Shown: positions 45,456 through 56,659 of the stretch, one piece after another
How the letters are laid out: each line of letters begins with the position of its first letter
Position numbering within the stretch: the first letter of the stretch is position 1
Assembly: GCF_023065955.2 (NCBI RefSeq)
Contig: NC_079873.1
Coordinates: 100,974,128-101,038,127 of the forward strand
Reading direction: 5' to 3'
DNA: 64,000 nt
DNA from: Ursus arctos
Lineage: Eukaryota; Chordata; Mammalia; Carnivora; Ursidae
The notes under the pieces: model-generated
Told to the model about the DNA's origin: nothing
Databases searched by the model: none
The model's input: the letters and a program-made list of their open reading frames with translations, nothing else
Made by a program: the position numbers and the translations under genes

Positions 45456-46321
45456 GGAAAAAAAGATGGCGGAGAAGTAGGAAACCCTATTTCAACCAGT
45501 CCCCTGAATAGAGCTGGATATCTACCAGACCATTCTGAATATACATGAAATCAGCCAGAGCTATAAAAAGATATATCTGGATCTCTACAAACAGAATATC
45601 TCCGCCAGTTGGTCTTGAGGTATGAAGGGGGGAGAAGTGATTCTGCGGGCAGATATCAGAAGATAAACAGAATGGGGGAGGGAGCTTCTGTGAACTTGCA
45701 CTGGGAAGACAAAAGCCTCCCACACTGGGACCAGTTACAGACTCCCAGACCTGTAGTGGCAGGGAAAGGATATTAGGACAGCGCCCCAACAGAAACCTGG
45801 ACCTATGAGTATGTGCTTGTGAACCGGGGGCAGCTTGTGGTTTTAGAAGCACAAAAGGCAGAGGCATGCCCAGCCATGGGCACAATAGCTTGGAGTGCTG
45901 TTGTGGGGCACACAACTGGAGACGCTGTGGTTTCCAGAAGTGCAGAAAGAAATGGAGACAGTGTTGCCTGGAGAGCTCAGTGAAGAACAGACTGTGATTC
46001 TCTGTTCTGAGACTTAGGTTTGGATGCTGTCACTTTGCTCTAACTCTCAGAAGAGACCGAGAAAGCTACCAGGGAAAGATGCCAGAGGACAAAAACCACC
46101 AAAAAAGAGTTTTCACTGAGCCCACCCCCCTCACATGTGTCAGGGCAACTCTGCCCAAGCCAGGTTGCCCGAATAACAGCACAGCAGGCCCCTCCCACAG
46201 AAGATAGGCTGGAAGAACAAGAGGCTCACAACACTAAGGTCCCTATAAAACTGGTGTATCTTGCTTCAGACATTGTTAATAATTTGAACTCTGTACATTT
46301 CCTCAACCACCACTCAACAGA
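45456..46321 (+). promoter_or_regulatory. L1-C 5' UTR (internal promoter region)
   Basis: The GATGGCGG word at positions 10-17 of the element resembles the YY1-type site known to set L1 transcription start in primates; that function is inferred for this family. The region is GC-richer than its surroundings and holds a 142-codon antisense open frame (45,487-45,915) with no recognised domain, which I treat as chance. Confidence 0.65.
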
Positions 46322-47403
46322 ATGACCAAGAGGAGGAACCCCCAACAAAGAAAAGAATCAGAGGCTCTGGTCTCTGCAACAGACCTAATGCATATGAATA
46401 TAACCAAGATTATATTATAGTCAGAAATAGATTTCAGAGCAACAATTATGAAGTCAATATTTAGGTTTGATAAAAATATTAGCAACAGGGGCGCCTGGGT
46501 GGCACAGCGGTTAAAGCGTCTGCCTTCGGCTCAGGGCGTGATCCCGGCATTATGGGATCGAGCCTCACATCAGGCTCCTCCGCTATGAGCCTGCTTCATC
46601 CTCTCCCACTCCCCCTGCTTGTGTTCCCTCTCTCGCTGGCTGTCTCTATCTCTGTCGAATAAATAAATAAATCTTTTTAAAAAATATTACCAACAATATA
46701 GAATCTCTAAGGGCAGAAATGAGATCTAATCAGGCCAAACTTAAAAATGTGATGAATGAAATGCAGTCTAAAATGGATACTCTGAATGCCAGGGTAAATG
46801 AGGCAGAAGAACAAATTAGTGAGCTAGAAGATAAGATGATAGAAAAGAAGGAAACCGAGGATGCATGGGGAAAAACAGATTAAAGCCCAAGAGATCAGAC
46901 TGAGAGATATTAATGACACCATGAAACACTCCAATGTCAGGATTATTGGGATCCCGGAGGGGGTGGGGAGACAGAAAGGTCTAGAAGATATATTTCAGCA
47001 AATCCTGGCTGAGAACTTCCTTTATCTAGGGAAGGAAACAAGCATTCGTGTCCAAGAGGCAGAGAGGACCCCTCCCAAGATCAATGAGAACAGACCAACT
47101 CCCCAACATATAATAGTACAATTTGCATATCTTAGATCCAAGGAAGCAATCTTGAAAGTGGCTGGGGGAAGAGATTTCTTACGTGCAGAGGGAGGAACAT
47201 CAGGAAAAACGTCAGACCTGTCCACAGAGACCTGGCAAGACAGAAAGGGCTGGAAGGATATATTCAGGGTACTCAATGAGAAGAACATGCAGCCAAGGAT
47301 ACTTTATCCAGCAAGGCTGTCATTCAGAATGGATGGAGAGATAAGGAGCTTCCAGGACCCACAGAAACTGAAAGAATATGTGACCACCAAGCCGGCCATG
47401 TAA
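46322..47403 (+). pseudogene. L1-C ORF1 relic (RNA-binding chaperone)
   Basis: ATG at 46,322 starts MTKRRNPQQRKESEAL, hits a stop (TAG) at 46,418-46,420, and is interrupted by a SINE at 46,488-46,680. The coiled coil continues at about 46,700-46,860. A 180-codon open stretch, 46,861-47,403, then covers the RRM (SNVRIIGIPEG with EDIFQQILAENF) and the C-terminal domain (RPTPQHIIVQF, ILYPARLSFRMDGEIRSF), ending at the natural stop, 47,401-47,403. The C-terminal two-thirds is remarkably clean, but the start is destroyed. It is followed by ORF2 about 100 bp downstream, the usual L1 spacing. Confidence 0.9.
46488..46680 (+). mobile_element. SINEC, youngest type
   Basis: GGGGCGCCTGGGTGGCACAG, GCGTGATCCCGGCATTATGG, CTCCGCTATGAGCCTGCTTC and tail AATAAATAAATAAATCTTT. 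The TSD AAAATATTAGCAACA / AAAATATTACCAACA (one mismatch) lies at 46,473-46,487 and 46,681-46,695. It disrupts L1-C ORF1. Confidence 0.97.
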
Positions 47404-47504
47404 GAAATATTAAAGGGGGTTCTATAAATGGACAAAGACACCAAAGTGATATAGAACAGATATGTACAGAGACAATCTACAGAAACAAGGACTTCACAGG
47501 CAAG

Positions 47505-50500
47505 ATGATGACAATAAAATCATATCTTTCAATAATCACTCTCAATGTGAATGGCCTAAATACTCGCATGAAAGAGCAGAGGGTTGCAGATTGGATAAAA
47601 AGACAGGACCCATCCATTAGCTATCTACAAGAGACTTGTTTTGAAACCAAAGATACATCCAGACTGAAAGTGAGGGGATGGAAAACCATTTTTCATGCCA
47701 ACGGCCCTCAAAGAAAGCTGGGGTAGCAATTCTCATATCAAATTAGATTTTAAGCTAAAGACTGTAGTAACAGATACAGAAGGACACTATATCATTCGTA
47801 AAGTGTCTATCCAACCAGAGGACCTAACAATTGAAAATGTCTATGCCCCCCCCCCCAACACAGGAGCAGGCAGGTACATAAGCCAACTGTTAACCAAAAT
47901 AAAGAAACATTGATAATAATACGTTAATAGTCGACCTCAACACTCCACTCTCAGCAATTGACAGATTATCTAAGCAGAAGATCAACAAAGAAACAAAAGC
48001 TTTGAATGACACACTGGACCAGATGGACCTCATAGATATATAAAGAACTTTCTTATCCTAAAACAGCAGACTATTCATTCTTCTCGAACTCACAAGGAAC
48101 TTTCTCCAGAATAGACCACATACTGGGTCACGAATCAGGTCTCAACCAATAAGAAAACACTGAGGCTATCCCCTGCACATTCTCAGACCACCGTGCATTG
48201 AAACTGGAGCTCAATCACAAGAAAAAAAATTGGAAGGAATTCAAACACTTGGAAGCTAAATACCATCTTGCTTAAGAATGTTTGGGTCAACAAGGAAATC
48301 AAAGAAGAACTTAAACAATTCATGAAAACCAATGAGAATGAAAACACGTTGGTCCAAAACCTATGGGATACTGCATAGGCGGTCCTGAGGTGGAAATACA
48401 TAGCCATCCAAGCCTCACTCAAAAAATTGAAAATGCCAAATACACAAGCTAACTTTACACCTTAAAAAACTGGAGAAAGAACAACAAATAAAGCCTAGGC
48501 CAAGCAGGAGAAGAGAAATAATAAAGATTAGAGCAGAGATCAATGACCTAGAAACCAGGAATACAGTAGAGCAGTTCAACAGAACTAGAAGCTGGTTCTT
48601 TGAAAGAATTAGTAAGATCGATAAACCACTGGCCGCAGTTATCCAAAAGAAAAGAAAAAGGACCCAAATTAATAAAATTACGAACAAAAGGGGAAAGATC
48701 ACAACTAACACCAAGAAAATTGAAACAATTACTAGAAATTATTACCAACAACTATATGCCAATAAGTTAAGCAACCTGGAAGAAATGGATGCCTTCCCAG
48801 AAACCTATAAACTACCAAGACTGAAACAGGAAGAAATTGACAACTTGAATAGACCAAAAACCAGTAACGAAATTGAAGCAGTGATCAAAAACCTCCCCCA
48901 AAACAAGAGTCCAGTGCCTGATGGATTCCCAGGGGAATTCTACCAACCATTCAAAGAAGAAATAGTACCTCTTTTCTGAAGCTGTTTCAAAAAATAGAAA
49001 CAGAAGGAAAACTTCCAAACTCATTCTATGAGGCCAGCATTACCTTGATCCCCAAACCAGGCAAAGACCCCATCAAAAAGGAGAATTACAGGCCAATCTC
49101 TCTGATGAATATGGTTGCCAAATATCTCCACAAGATCCTAGCTAATAGGATTCCAAGAGTACATTAAAGGGATTATCCAACACGATCAGGTGGGATTTAT
49201 TCTTGGGATGCAAGGGTGGTTCAGCATTCACAAAATAATCAATGCGATAGAACACATTAATAAGACAAGAGACAACCCTATGATCTTCTCAGCTGATGCA
49301 AAATAAGCATTTGACAAAATACAGCATCCTTTCCTGACTAAAACTCTTCAGAGTCTAGGGATAGAGGGAACATTTCTCAATTCTACAAAGACCATCTATG
49401 AAAAGCCCACAGCAAATATCATTCTCAATGGGGAAAAGCTGAGATCAGGAACACAACAAGGATGCCCACTCTCGCCACTATTGTTCAACATAGTACTAGA
49501 AGTCCTAGCAACAGCACTCAGGCAACAAAAAGAAATCAATGTATTCAAACTGGAAAAGAAGAAGTCAAACTCACTCTCTTCTCAGCTGACATGATACTCT
49601 ATGTGGGAAACCCAAAAGACTCCGCCCCCAAATTACTAGAACTCATACAGCAATTCAGTAATGTGACAGGATACAAAATCAATGCACAGAAATCAGTTGC
49701 TTTTCTATACACTAACAATGTAACTATAGAAAGAGAAATTAGAGAATTGATTCCATTTACAATAGCACCAAAAACCCAAAGATTCCTAGGAATAAACCTA
49801 ACCAGAGAGGTAAAAGATCTATACTCTAGAAACTACAGAACACTTATGAAAGAAATTAGGAAGACACAAAAAGATGGAAAAACATTCCATGCTCATGGAT
49901 CAGAAGAATAAACATTGTCAAAATGTCTACGCTGCACAGAGCAATCTGTACTTTCAATGCCGTCCTGATTAAAATACCAAAGACATTTTTCAAAGAGCTG
50001 GAACAAACAATCCTAAAATTTGTATGGAACCAGAAAACACTCCGACTCACTGAAGAAATGTTGGAAAAGAAAAACAAAGCTTGGGGCATCACATTGCCTG
50101 ATTGCAAGCTATATTACAAAGCTGTGGTCACTAAGACAGCATGGTACTGGCACAAAAACAGACACAAAGATCAATGGAACTGACTAGAGAGCCCAGATGT
50201 GGACCCTCAACTCTATGGTCAACTAATCTTTGACAAAGCAAGACAAAATAGCCAATGGAAAAAAGACAGTCGCTTCAAAAAATGGGGCTGGGAAAATTGG
50301 AAAGCTATATACAGAAGAATGAACCTCGACCACTCGCTTACACCATACACAAAGATAAACTCAAAATGGATGGAAGACCTCAATGTGAGACAGGAATCCA
50401 TCAAAATCCTAGAGAAGAACATAGGCAGTAACCTCTTCGACATTGGCCACAGCAACTTCTTTTGAGACAAGTCTCCAAAGGCGAGGGAAACAAAAGCGAA

Positions 50501-51302
50501 AATGAACTTTTGGGACTTCATCAAGATAAAAAGCTTCTGCACAGCAAAGGAAGCAGTCAACAAAACAACGAGGCAACCCACAGAACGGGAGAGAATATTT
50601 GTAAATGACACTACAGGTAAAGGGCTGGTATCCAAGATCTATAAAGAACTTCTCAAACCAACACCCAAGAAAACAAATAATCAAGTCAAAAAATGGGCAG
50701 AAGACATGAACAGACACTTTTCCAAAGACATATGAATGGCTAACAGACACATGAGAAGATGTTCAACATCATTAGTCATCAGGGAAATTCAAATCAAAGT
50801 CACGTTGAGATACCCCCTCACACCATTTAGAATGGCAAAAATTGACAAGGCAAGAAACAACAAATGTTGGAGAGGATGTGAAGAAAGGGGAACCCTCTTA
50901 CACTGTTGGTGGGAGTGCAAGTTGGTGCAGCCATTTTGGAAAACAGTGTGGAGGTTCCTGAAATAGTTAATAATATAGCTATTCTATGACCCAGCAATTG
51001 CACTACCGGGTATTCACCCCAATGAAGCGGATGTAGTGAAAATAAGGTCCACATGCACTCCAGTGTTCATAGCAGCAATGTCCACAATAGCCAAGCTGTG
51101 GAAGGAGCCAAGATGCCCTTCAACAGAAGGAATGGATAGAGAAGATGTGGTCCTTATATATAATGGAATGTTACTCAGCCATCAGAAAAGATGAATACCC
51201 ACCATTTGCTTGACATCAGTGGTACTGGAGGGGATTATGCTAAGTGAAATAAGTCAAGCAGAGAAAGACAATTATCATACGGTTTCAGTTATATATGGAA
51301 CA
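47505..51302 (+). pseudogene. L1-C ORF2 relic (endonuclease, RT, cysteine-rich C-terminus)
   Basis: The endonuclease opens with ITLNVNGLNTRMKEQ and YLQETCFETKD (conserved Asn and Glu contexts), then shifts frame near 47,720. An (C)11 run at 47,846-47,856 is followed by another frame. RT pieces lie at 48,785-48,979 and 49,462-49,911. In the latter the catalytic FADD reads FSAD ([14 protein letters not shown]), so the first catalytic Asp is lost. C-terminal frames 49,923-50,183, 50,199-50,465, 50,502-50,735 and 50,736-50,966 carry [55 protein letters not shown] and [18 protein letters not shown]. The usual terminal stop is lost near 51,300. It is not functional. Confidence 0.9.
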
Positions 51303-51544
51303 TATGGAATAGCATGGAGGACATTAGGAGAAGGAACGGAAAAATGAAGGGGGTGGAAATCATAGGGGGAGATGAACCATGAGTGACTCTCGACTCTGGG
51401 AAACAATCTGAGGTTCAGAGGGGAGAGTGGTCGGGAGATGGGTTAGCCCAGTTTTAGGTATTAAGGAGGCACTTATTGCATTGTTCACTGGGTGTTATAT
51501 GCAATCAATGAATCATGGAACGCTACATCAAAAATGAATGATGT

Positions 51545-51742
51545 GGGAAGCCTGGGTGGCATAGCGGTTAAGCGTCTGCCTTCGGCTCAGGGCGTGATCC
51601 CGGCGTTATGGGATCGAGCCCCACATCAGGCTCCTCTGCTGGGAGCCTGCTTCTTCCTCTCCCACTCCCCCTGCTTGTGTTCCCTCTCTTGCTGGCTGTC
51701 TCTCTCTCTCTCTGTCAAATAAATAAATAAAATCTTTAAAAA
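51545..51742 (+). mobile_element. SINEC, youngest type, in the L1-C 3' UTR
   Basis: CCTGGGTGGCATAGCGGTTA, GCGTGATCCCGGCGTTATGG, CTCTGCTGGGAGCCTGCTTC and an (AAAT)n tail. A perfect 14-bp TSD, AAAATGAATGATGT, lies at 51,531-51,544 and 51,743-51,756. The 5' head is slightly altered (GGGAAGCCTGG). Confidence 0.97.
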
Positions 51743-51816
51743 AAAATGAATGATGTACTATATGGTAACTAACAAAACATAATAAAATAAAATAAAAATA
51801 ATAAATAACTAAAAGG

Positions 51817-52402
51817 GTTATGGACTGAATGTTTGCCTCTCCAAATCATATGCTAAAGCCCTAATCCCCAATGTAATGGTATTGGGAAATGGGGCCTTTG
51901 GAAGTTAAGTAAGATTACATGAGTTCATAAGGGTAGAACTGTAATGATGGTATCAGTGACTTCATTTTTTTAAAGATTTTATTTATTTATTTATTTGACA
52001 GAAAGAAAGACAGCCAGTGAGAGAGGGAACACAAACTGGGGGAGTGGGAGAGGAAGAAGCAGGATTCCAGTGGAGAAGCCTGATGTGGGGCTCGATCCCA
52101 GAATCCTGGGATCACGCCCTGACCTGAAGGCAGATGCCTGACGACTGAGCCACCCAGGTGCTCCTATTAGTGACTTTATAATAAGAGATACCAGATAGCT
52201 TGCTCTCTCCTACAATGTATGCACAAAATAGAAGTCATTTGAGCACACAGAGAGAAGGTAGCCATCTGACAGCCAAGAAAAGAGCACTCACCAGAATGAA
52301 ATCATGCTGCTACCCTGATCTTGGACTTTTAGCCATGAGAACTGTTAGAAAATTATACCCAGTCTATGGTATTTTATTATGGCACCCAAGTTAAACAAGA
52401 CA
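51817..52402 (+). mobile_element. MLT1-type solitary LTR (ERVL-MaLR), split by L1-C and a SINE
   Basis: It matches MLT1-like LTR order: TTATGGACTGAATGTTTGCC, CCCTAATCCCCAATGTAATG, TGGGGCCTTTGG, 'gagttcataagggt', a 'tagtgactttataataagagatacc' segment, 'gagagaaggtagccatctg', 'agcactcaccagaatg', CTGATCTTGGACTTTTAGCC and CAGTCTATGGTATTTTATTA, ending AAGACA. It is non-coding, an old endogenous retrovirus-like LTR. Its first six bases lie at 45,450-45,455 and are duplicated in the L1-C TSD. L1-E ORF2 continues right after its end. Confidence 0.75.
51966..52164 (-). mobile_element. SINEC, antisense, younger type, inside the LTR
   Basis: TAAAGATTTTATTTATTTAT, GGGATCACGCCCTGACCTG, GAGCCACCCAGGTGCTCC. 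The TSD TATCAGTGACTTCAT / TATTAGTGACTTTAT (two mismatches) lies at 51,951-51,965 and 52,165-52,179. Confidence 0.95.
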
Positions 52403-53460
52403 ATAGGGAACACATCCTGTTTCTATGATATCATAATTATTCTGATAACAAATGTAGATATAATCATGACAAGAAAAAGAAAAAGTAATAGATAAATACA
52501 TTACAAGTATAGATGGAAAACTCCTCCACCTAAAAACTACCAATCTGAATGCAGCATCGTATTAAGAGTATTATCTATCAGGACCAAAAGGGATTTACCC
52601 AGGAATTCAAAGAAATTTCAACATAGAAGTATCAATTGATGTAATAAGTCACATGAATAAATGGAAGGAAAAATACACATTTTCATCTCAGTTCATGCAG
52701 GAAAAAAACATTTGACAAAACCCAGTACATTTTCTTGACAAAATGACTTAACAAAAAAGGAATGAAAAGGAAATTTCTCAACTTGATATAGAAAATTTAT
52801 GAAAAATACACAGCTAACATTGACATCAATGGTGAAAACTGATAACTTCTAGGATCAAAAGTACACAATACAATACAGGTATGCCCACATTCAGTATTTC
52901 CATTTAATATATATATATTAATATATATGTAATATATATTATTGTATATTGTAACATATATGTAATATATATTAATATATATATTATATAATGACAGTGT
53001 AAATGTTGGTGAGAATTCAGAGAAAAAGGATCATTCATAATTTGCTGGTGGCAATGTAATATGGTACAGCATACTTTGGAAAATAATTTTGCAGTTACTT
53101 CTAAAATGAAACATGTAATTGCTGTTTGACCCAGCAATTGAACTCCTGGGAATTTGTCCCAGAAAAATGAAAACGTATTTTTACAAAAACAGTTGTACAC
53201 AAATGTTCATAAAAGTTATATCCCTAATATCCAAAAATAGACATCTGTCCAAATGTCCTTTGACAGGTGAATAGTTAAATAAGCTGTGGTACATTCATAC
53301 AATGGAATACTACTCAGTGATGAAAAAAATATTTAGACATACAACTTGGATGAATGTCCAGGAAATTATGCTGAGTGAATAAGTCAATCTCAAAATGTTA
53401 CACATTGTATAATTCTATTTATACTATGTTTTTTGAATTTACAAAATTACAAAACAACCC
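52403..53460 (+). pseudogene. L1-E ORF2 relic, RT and C-terminus
   Basis: RT pieces resume ('gggaacacatcctg' at 52,406, 'ggatttacccaggaattcaaag' at 52,591, a degraded 'aacattgacatcaatggtgaaaact'). A (TA)n tract replaces about 1.5 kb at 52,905-52,990. The C-terminal end follows: 'caatgtaatatggtacagc', 'gacccagcaattgaactcctggg', and 'acattcatacaatggaatactactcag' at 53,290. The 3' UTR after 53,460 is too diverged to call. Confidence 0.75.
52905..52992. repeat. (TA)-rich imperfect microsatellite
   Basis: About 88 bp of TATATA with AATATA, TGTAATATA and TTGTA interruptions, including self-complementary stretches. It lies at a large internal deletion of L1-E ORF2. Confidence 0.92.
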
Positions 53461-53689
53461 ACCATTGTGGAAAAATCTTACAACAGTGTTATGGTATCTT
53501 TATAAAGGAAAGATAGTTGTAGGCAATATACAAAAATTCCCCTGAGGGTAAGTATAATTATGACAGAAAATATGGCATTCTTTTCTGGGTACCTGTTTTT
53601 GGAGACCATTAGTAAGTAAACTTGAAATTTATAAGGAATGTTTTAAAGTGATGGTTTGTGTTGTGCTTTGGGAGAAGAGAAAAACCCCA

Positions 53690-54012
53690 AAATTTGAAAT
53701 GTATTACTTCCTTCAGCTCTCTGCTGAAATGTCATATTATTAGTGAAAGCTTCACTGACCAATATATCTCAAAAGCCAGCCCTGAAATGTCACATTCTGT
53801 CCTCCTTCCTTAATTTTTCTGCCTAGCACTTAACACCATCTGACATTCTATTTACTTCTTTATCTTGTTTCTCTTTCTCTCCACACCATTTGGATATAAA
53901 CTCCACGAGAAAAGCTTTGTTATTTCACTGCAATATTCCTGGCATCTAGAAAGTTACTGAAAAATTATGTGTGCTCAATAATTATTTGTTACATTAATAT
54001 ATGAATGAAACA
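53690..54012 (+). mobile_element. L2 LINE 3' end
   Basis: L2 3' landmarks occur in order: a CTCTGCTGAAATGTCATATT / AGTGAAAGCTTCACTGACC block, 'gcctagcacttaacaccatctgaca', 'ggatataaactccacgagaaaagc', 'cactgcaatattcctggcatctag' and 'tgtgctcaataattatttgttac', ending with a short ATGAATGAAAC tail. It is old and non-coding. Confidence 0.85.
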
Positions 54013-55565
54013 TTTGATTGTAAGTAAATGCTTTGTGTTTGGATGATTACAGCTACCTCTGTTGAACTTTTATCCCAAATATTTGCTGACAGTAATAATT
54101 CAGATGTTAGAAATATTTAAATCATACTGGTTGTAAAACATATTTGAAATATGTTATTAGATTTTTTTAACCTAAAATTGCACTATCTTTCTTTGAACAA
54201 TAAGTTGTCTGCTTGACACCTGTAATCAGATTAGTGAAAGATCTCATCTTGGGTTATAAATTAGACATAATTTCATGTTTTCCAAGAAGTACTATCAACT
54301 GTTTTCAGTTCAGTTCTAGCTTTCTTCCTAGGGATTAGTGTCCGTTAATCTGTAAGTTAAATTCCATAATTTCCATAATTTTTAGATATGAAAGTTGACT
54401 CATTTCAATTGTCTTATCCTAGTCATATTAAAATTTAATCTCCTATTCATTTACAAGTTCTCCTTTTTGCCCAGTGCCACCCACCAATCTCTCCAAGAAA
54501 ACTAATAATGCCATAAGGAATGGGGAGGTCTTAACTCTTTCAAATCCCCCTTCTTTTCCTGAGAATGCACTCCTGTTATTAGAGTGAAGACTATGGAGAG
54601 GATTTAAAAAAATGTAGTTCCCTGAGGAGCCTACCCTGACAAGGTTGCAGTCATATCCTTACTTAATCAAAATGCCACTCTAGCTTGTTTTCTAGACTTT
54701 AAGGTTTCACATGGGCAGGAATTGACATCTGATGTTGAGAATTGTTCTTTTGAATCTTGAGATTTAGCTATATCTCACAGCAGTGTGCTATGTTTCTCTG
54801 ATATAAGTGCCTTTGCTCCATACTGTAATAGTTGCTCTAAGTCTACAGTCTCCAAACTCATCTTATCCTGTGTGACCCATTGTACAGAGACAATAATGAA
54901 TTTATATTTCTTTCTCCATAATTTTTAGGAATGGGGTATTTCAGGGTGGTGTCCCTTGTCGTGTTTTTACATGACTGCTTCCTCATGCCATATCTCTAAC
55001 ACTCTTTCTACTTCTGATAATACAGTATGGTTCATCAAGCCTAAAAACCATGGACACATTCAAATGTTGATATCCAGTTCTTATAAGAACCTGTGTTTCA
55101 CAGATGATTTTCTCCCCCTTGGCTTCTGGGAGAAAAAAAAAACAGATAAAGAACGACCTCCTATTGGCTACTATGCATTCTTTTGCCTCAACAAGTGCTA
55201 TTTTATGGATTCTCATGGTGGGGGAAACAGATGGCTAAGTTAGAGTCAAACAAAACACTTCTCTATAACTTTAAACCTTAGTTTAGCAAATCCAATAGTT
55301 AAATATGGTCTAGCAGGAAGGCAGGAGCATAAATAAGAAGACACCCTCAAATATTTAGAAAGATGTTACTAAATTTGACAGAACATAACAATCCTTTCTT
55401 GGAAAGGTGTTTTTTAAATATTTTAGTGTTCAAGATGTTTTAAAGATCCTCTAACATGAAAGTTTCCCTATTTTTACAAATGTAGAACAGTGAAGTTTCC
55501 AGCATCCTCTGAGACTTCACTCACTTCATTATATACCTTGCTTACTGTTTAGCTGTCTCTCTCCT
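54013..55565. other. Non-repetitive sequence, no gene recognised
   Basis: About 1.55 kb without a family I can name. Overlapping open frames on both strands at 54,956-55,243 (95 codons, +) and 54,983-55,216 (77 codons, -) show no domain, signal peptide or coding-like bias that I can see. I do not call them. The region has more GC than its surroundings near 54,480-55,130. Confidence 0.5.
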
Positions 55566-55567
55566 CT

Positions 55568-55662
55568 GGCAAATAATGAATCATGGAACAGTGCATCAAA
55601 AACTGGGGATATACTGTATGGTGACTAATATAACAAAATAAAAATTATAAAAAAAAAGAAAA
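55568..55662 (+). mobile_element. Minimal L1 3' tail insertion (about 95 bp)
   Basis: CAAATAATGAATCATGGAAC, ATCAAAAACTGGGGATATAC, TGTATGGTGACTAATATAAC and an A-rich tail. Only the end of the L1 3' UTR is present. No TSD was recognised. Confidence 0.9.
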
Positions 55663-56024
55663 CAATGGGACTTCTATTTCTGTAGTTTCAGGTGCAAGCT
55701 CAGAATCAAAACATATGTGGTTCTTATAAAACATTTACTGAATAGATATTTTTAGATCCCATACTAAAACCTCAATAATAGGAGTTAGCTTTATGTCTTT
55801 TTCTTTATCACTTTATTCATGATGTTTTACGCACACAGTGACTGACTCTTATGCCAGCAGTTAGGATATTTTAAATACAAAATATTTCTACATATAAAAA
55901 GGAAAGCATAATTTAATCATATATAGTTAGTTATTAAGCAGTGAAAACTCTTAAGCAGAGATTCCAGGAGGACCCCCAGATTGGAATTACAGTCAATATT
56001 TGAACAACCATTTTAGTTGCAAAG
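55663..56024. other. Unassigned sequence, no gene seen
   Basis: About 360 bp of AT-rich single-copy-looking DNA between an L1 tail and a SINE. Confidence 0.5.
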
Positions 56025-56039
56025 GTAAAGTATTTTTAA

Positions 56040-56235
56040 AAACATTTTATTTATTTCTTTGAGAGAGAGAGTGAATGAGAGAGAGGGAGAGCACAAGCAG
56101 CGGGTAGGGAGAGAAAGAAGCAGCCTCCATGCTGAGCAGGGAGCCCATCACAGGGCTCAATCCCAGGGTCCTGGAATCCTGACCTGAGCTGGAGGCAGAC
56201 ACTTAACATAACTGAGCCACCCAGGTGCCCCCAAA
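56040..56235 (-). mobile_element. SINEC, antisense, older type
   Basis: AACATTTTATTTATTTCTTT, (GA)n, CTCAATCCCAGGGTCCTGG, GAGCCACCCAGGTGCCCC. A perfect 15-bp TSD, GTAAAGTATTTTTAA, lies at 56,025-56,039 and 56,236-56,250. Confidence 0.96.
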
Positions 56236-56250
56236 GTAAAGTATTTTTAA

Positions 56251-56645
56251 CATGTTTTCCATCCTACAAAGATTAGCAATGCAGAGCAAGTACTTAAACA
56301 ATTAGTTCTTTATATAGTTCAGTTAAGATTTTAGTATGATGCAACATCTTTTTTTTTTACTTTTACCCTAATAAGCCTAACTTTAATTTTATTACCTCAG
56401 TAGTTTCTTCTTAAACCCCTACACATTTCCCTGGTTTATTTATAAATCTGAATATTGATTTAAAATTTTTCAGCATACACATATATTTATAAACAGCCTG
56501 GTACATCAATCCTTCAATTGCCCTGGTTTTTAGAGGAATACGGATTCCAGAATGGCTGAAAAAGTACATGTCTCAGTGAATAATAAACCACGGTTACATA
56601 TGCAGTTAAGCAACTTTCCCTGAAGTGGTGTCATTAGATCCCATT
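56251..56645. other. Unassigned sequence, no gene seen
   Basis: About 395 bp between two SINEs. No open frame or family is recognised. Confidence 0.5.
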
Positions 56646-56659
56646 AAAACATCACTGAA

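Larger units (their letters stand above)
45456..51810 (+). mobile_element. L1-C: full-length carnivore L1, defective
   Basis: It begins GGAAAAAAAGATGGCGGAGA, the canonical L1 5' start, and ends with ATATGGTAACTAACAAAACA plus an A-rich tail at about 51,810. Parts: 5' UTR 45,456-46,321, ORF1 46,322-47,403, inter-ORF, ORF2 47,505-51,302, 3' UTR. Without its two SINEs it is about 5.94 kb, full length for the family. A TSD on both sides confirms a single insertion. Stops, frameshifts and SINEs make it inactive. Confidence 0.92.
45443..51823. repeat. 13-bp TSD bracketing the full-length L1
   Basis: AAAAGAGTTATGG at 45,443-45,455 and AAAAGGGTTATGG at 51,811-51,823 (one mismatch). The TTATGG part is the start of the MLT1-type LTR, so the L1 landed across the LTR's 5' boundary. 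Confidence 0.85.
36597..53460 (+). mobile_element. L1-E: old L1 (L1M type) expanded to about 17 kb by nested insertions
   Basis: Own segments in order are 5' UTR and ORF1 start (36,597-37,670), ORF1 remainder (about 41,746-41,843, 42,386-42,425 and 42,646 on), inter-ORF (to about 43,214), ORF2 (43,760-44,934, 45,134-45,447, 52,403-52,900 and 52,995-53,460). Each break coincides with an identifiable younger element, and L1-E coding order resumes after each one. This is strong evidence for a single host copy. Confidence 0.8.

Noticed and set aside
45487..45915. 142-codon minus-strand open frame, proline/serine-rich
   Set aside because: It lies antisense within the L1-C 5' UTR, shows no recognisable domain, and is explained by the GC-richer UTR. 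I do not equate it with primate L1 ORF0, which is a different sequence and family.
54956..55243. 95-codon plus-strand frame in non-repetitive DNA
   Set aside because: No domain, no neighbouring exon or splice support, and an overlapping frame of similar length on the other strand. Chance cannot be excluded, so it is not called.
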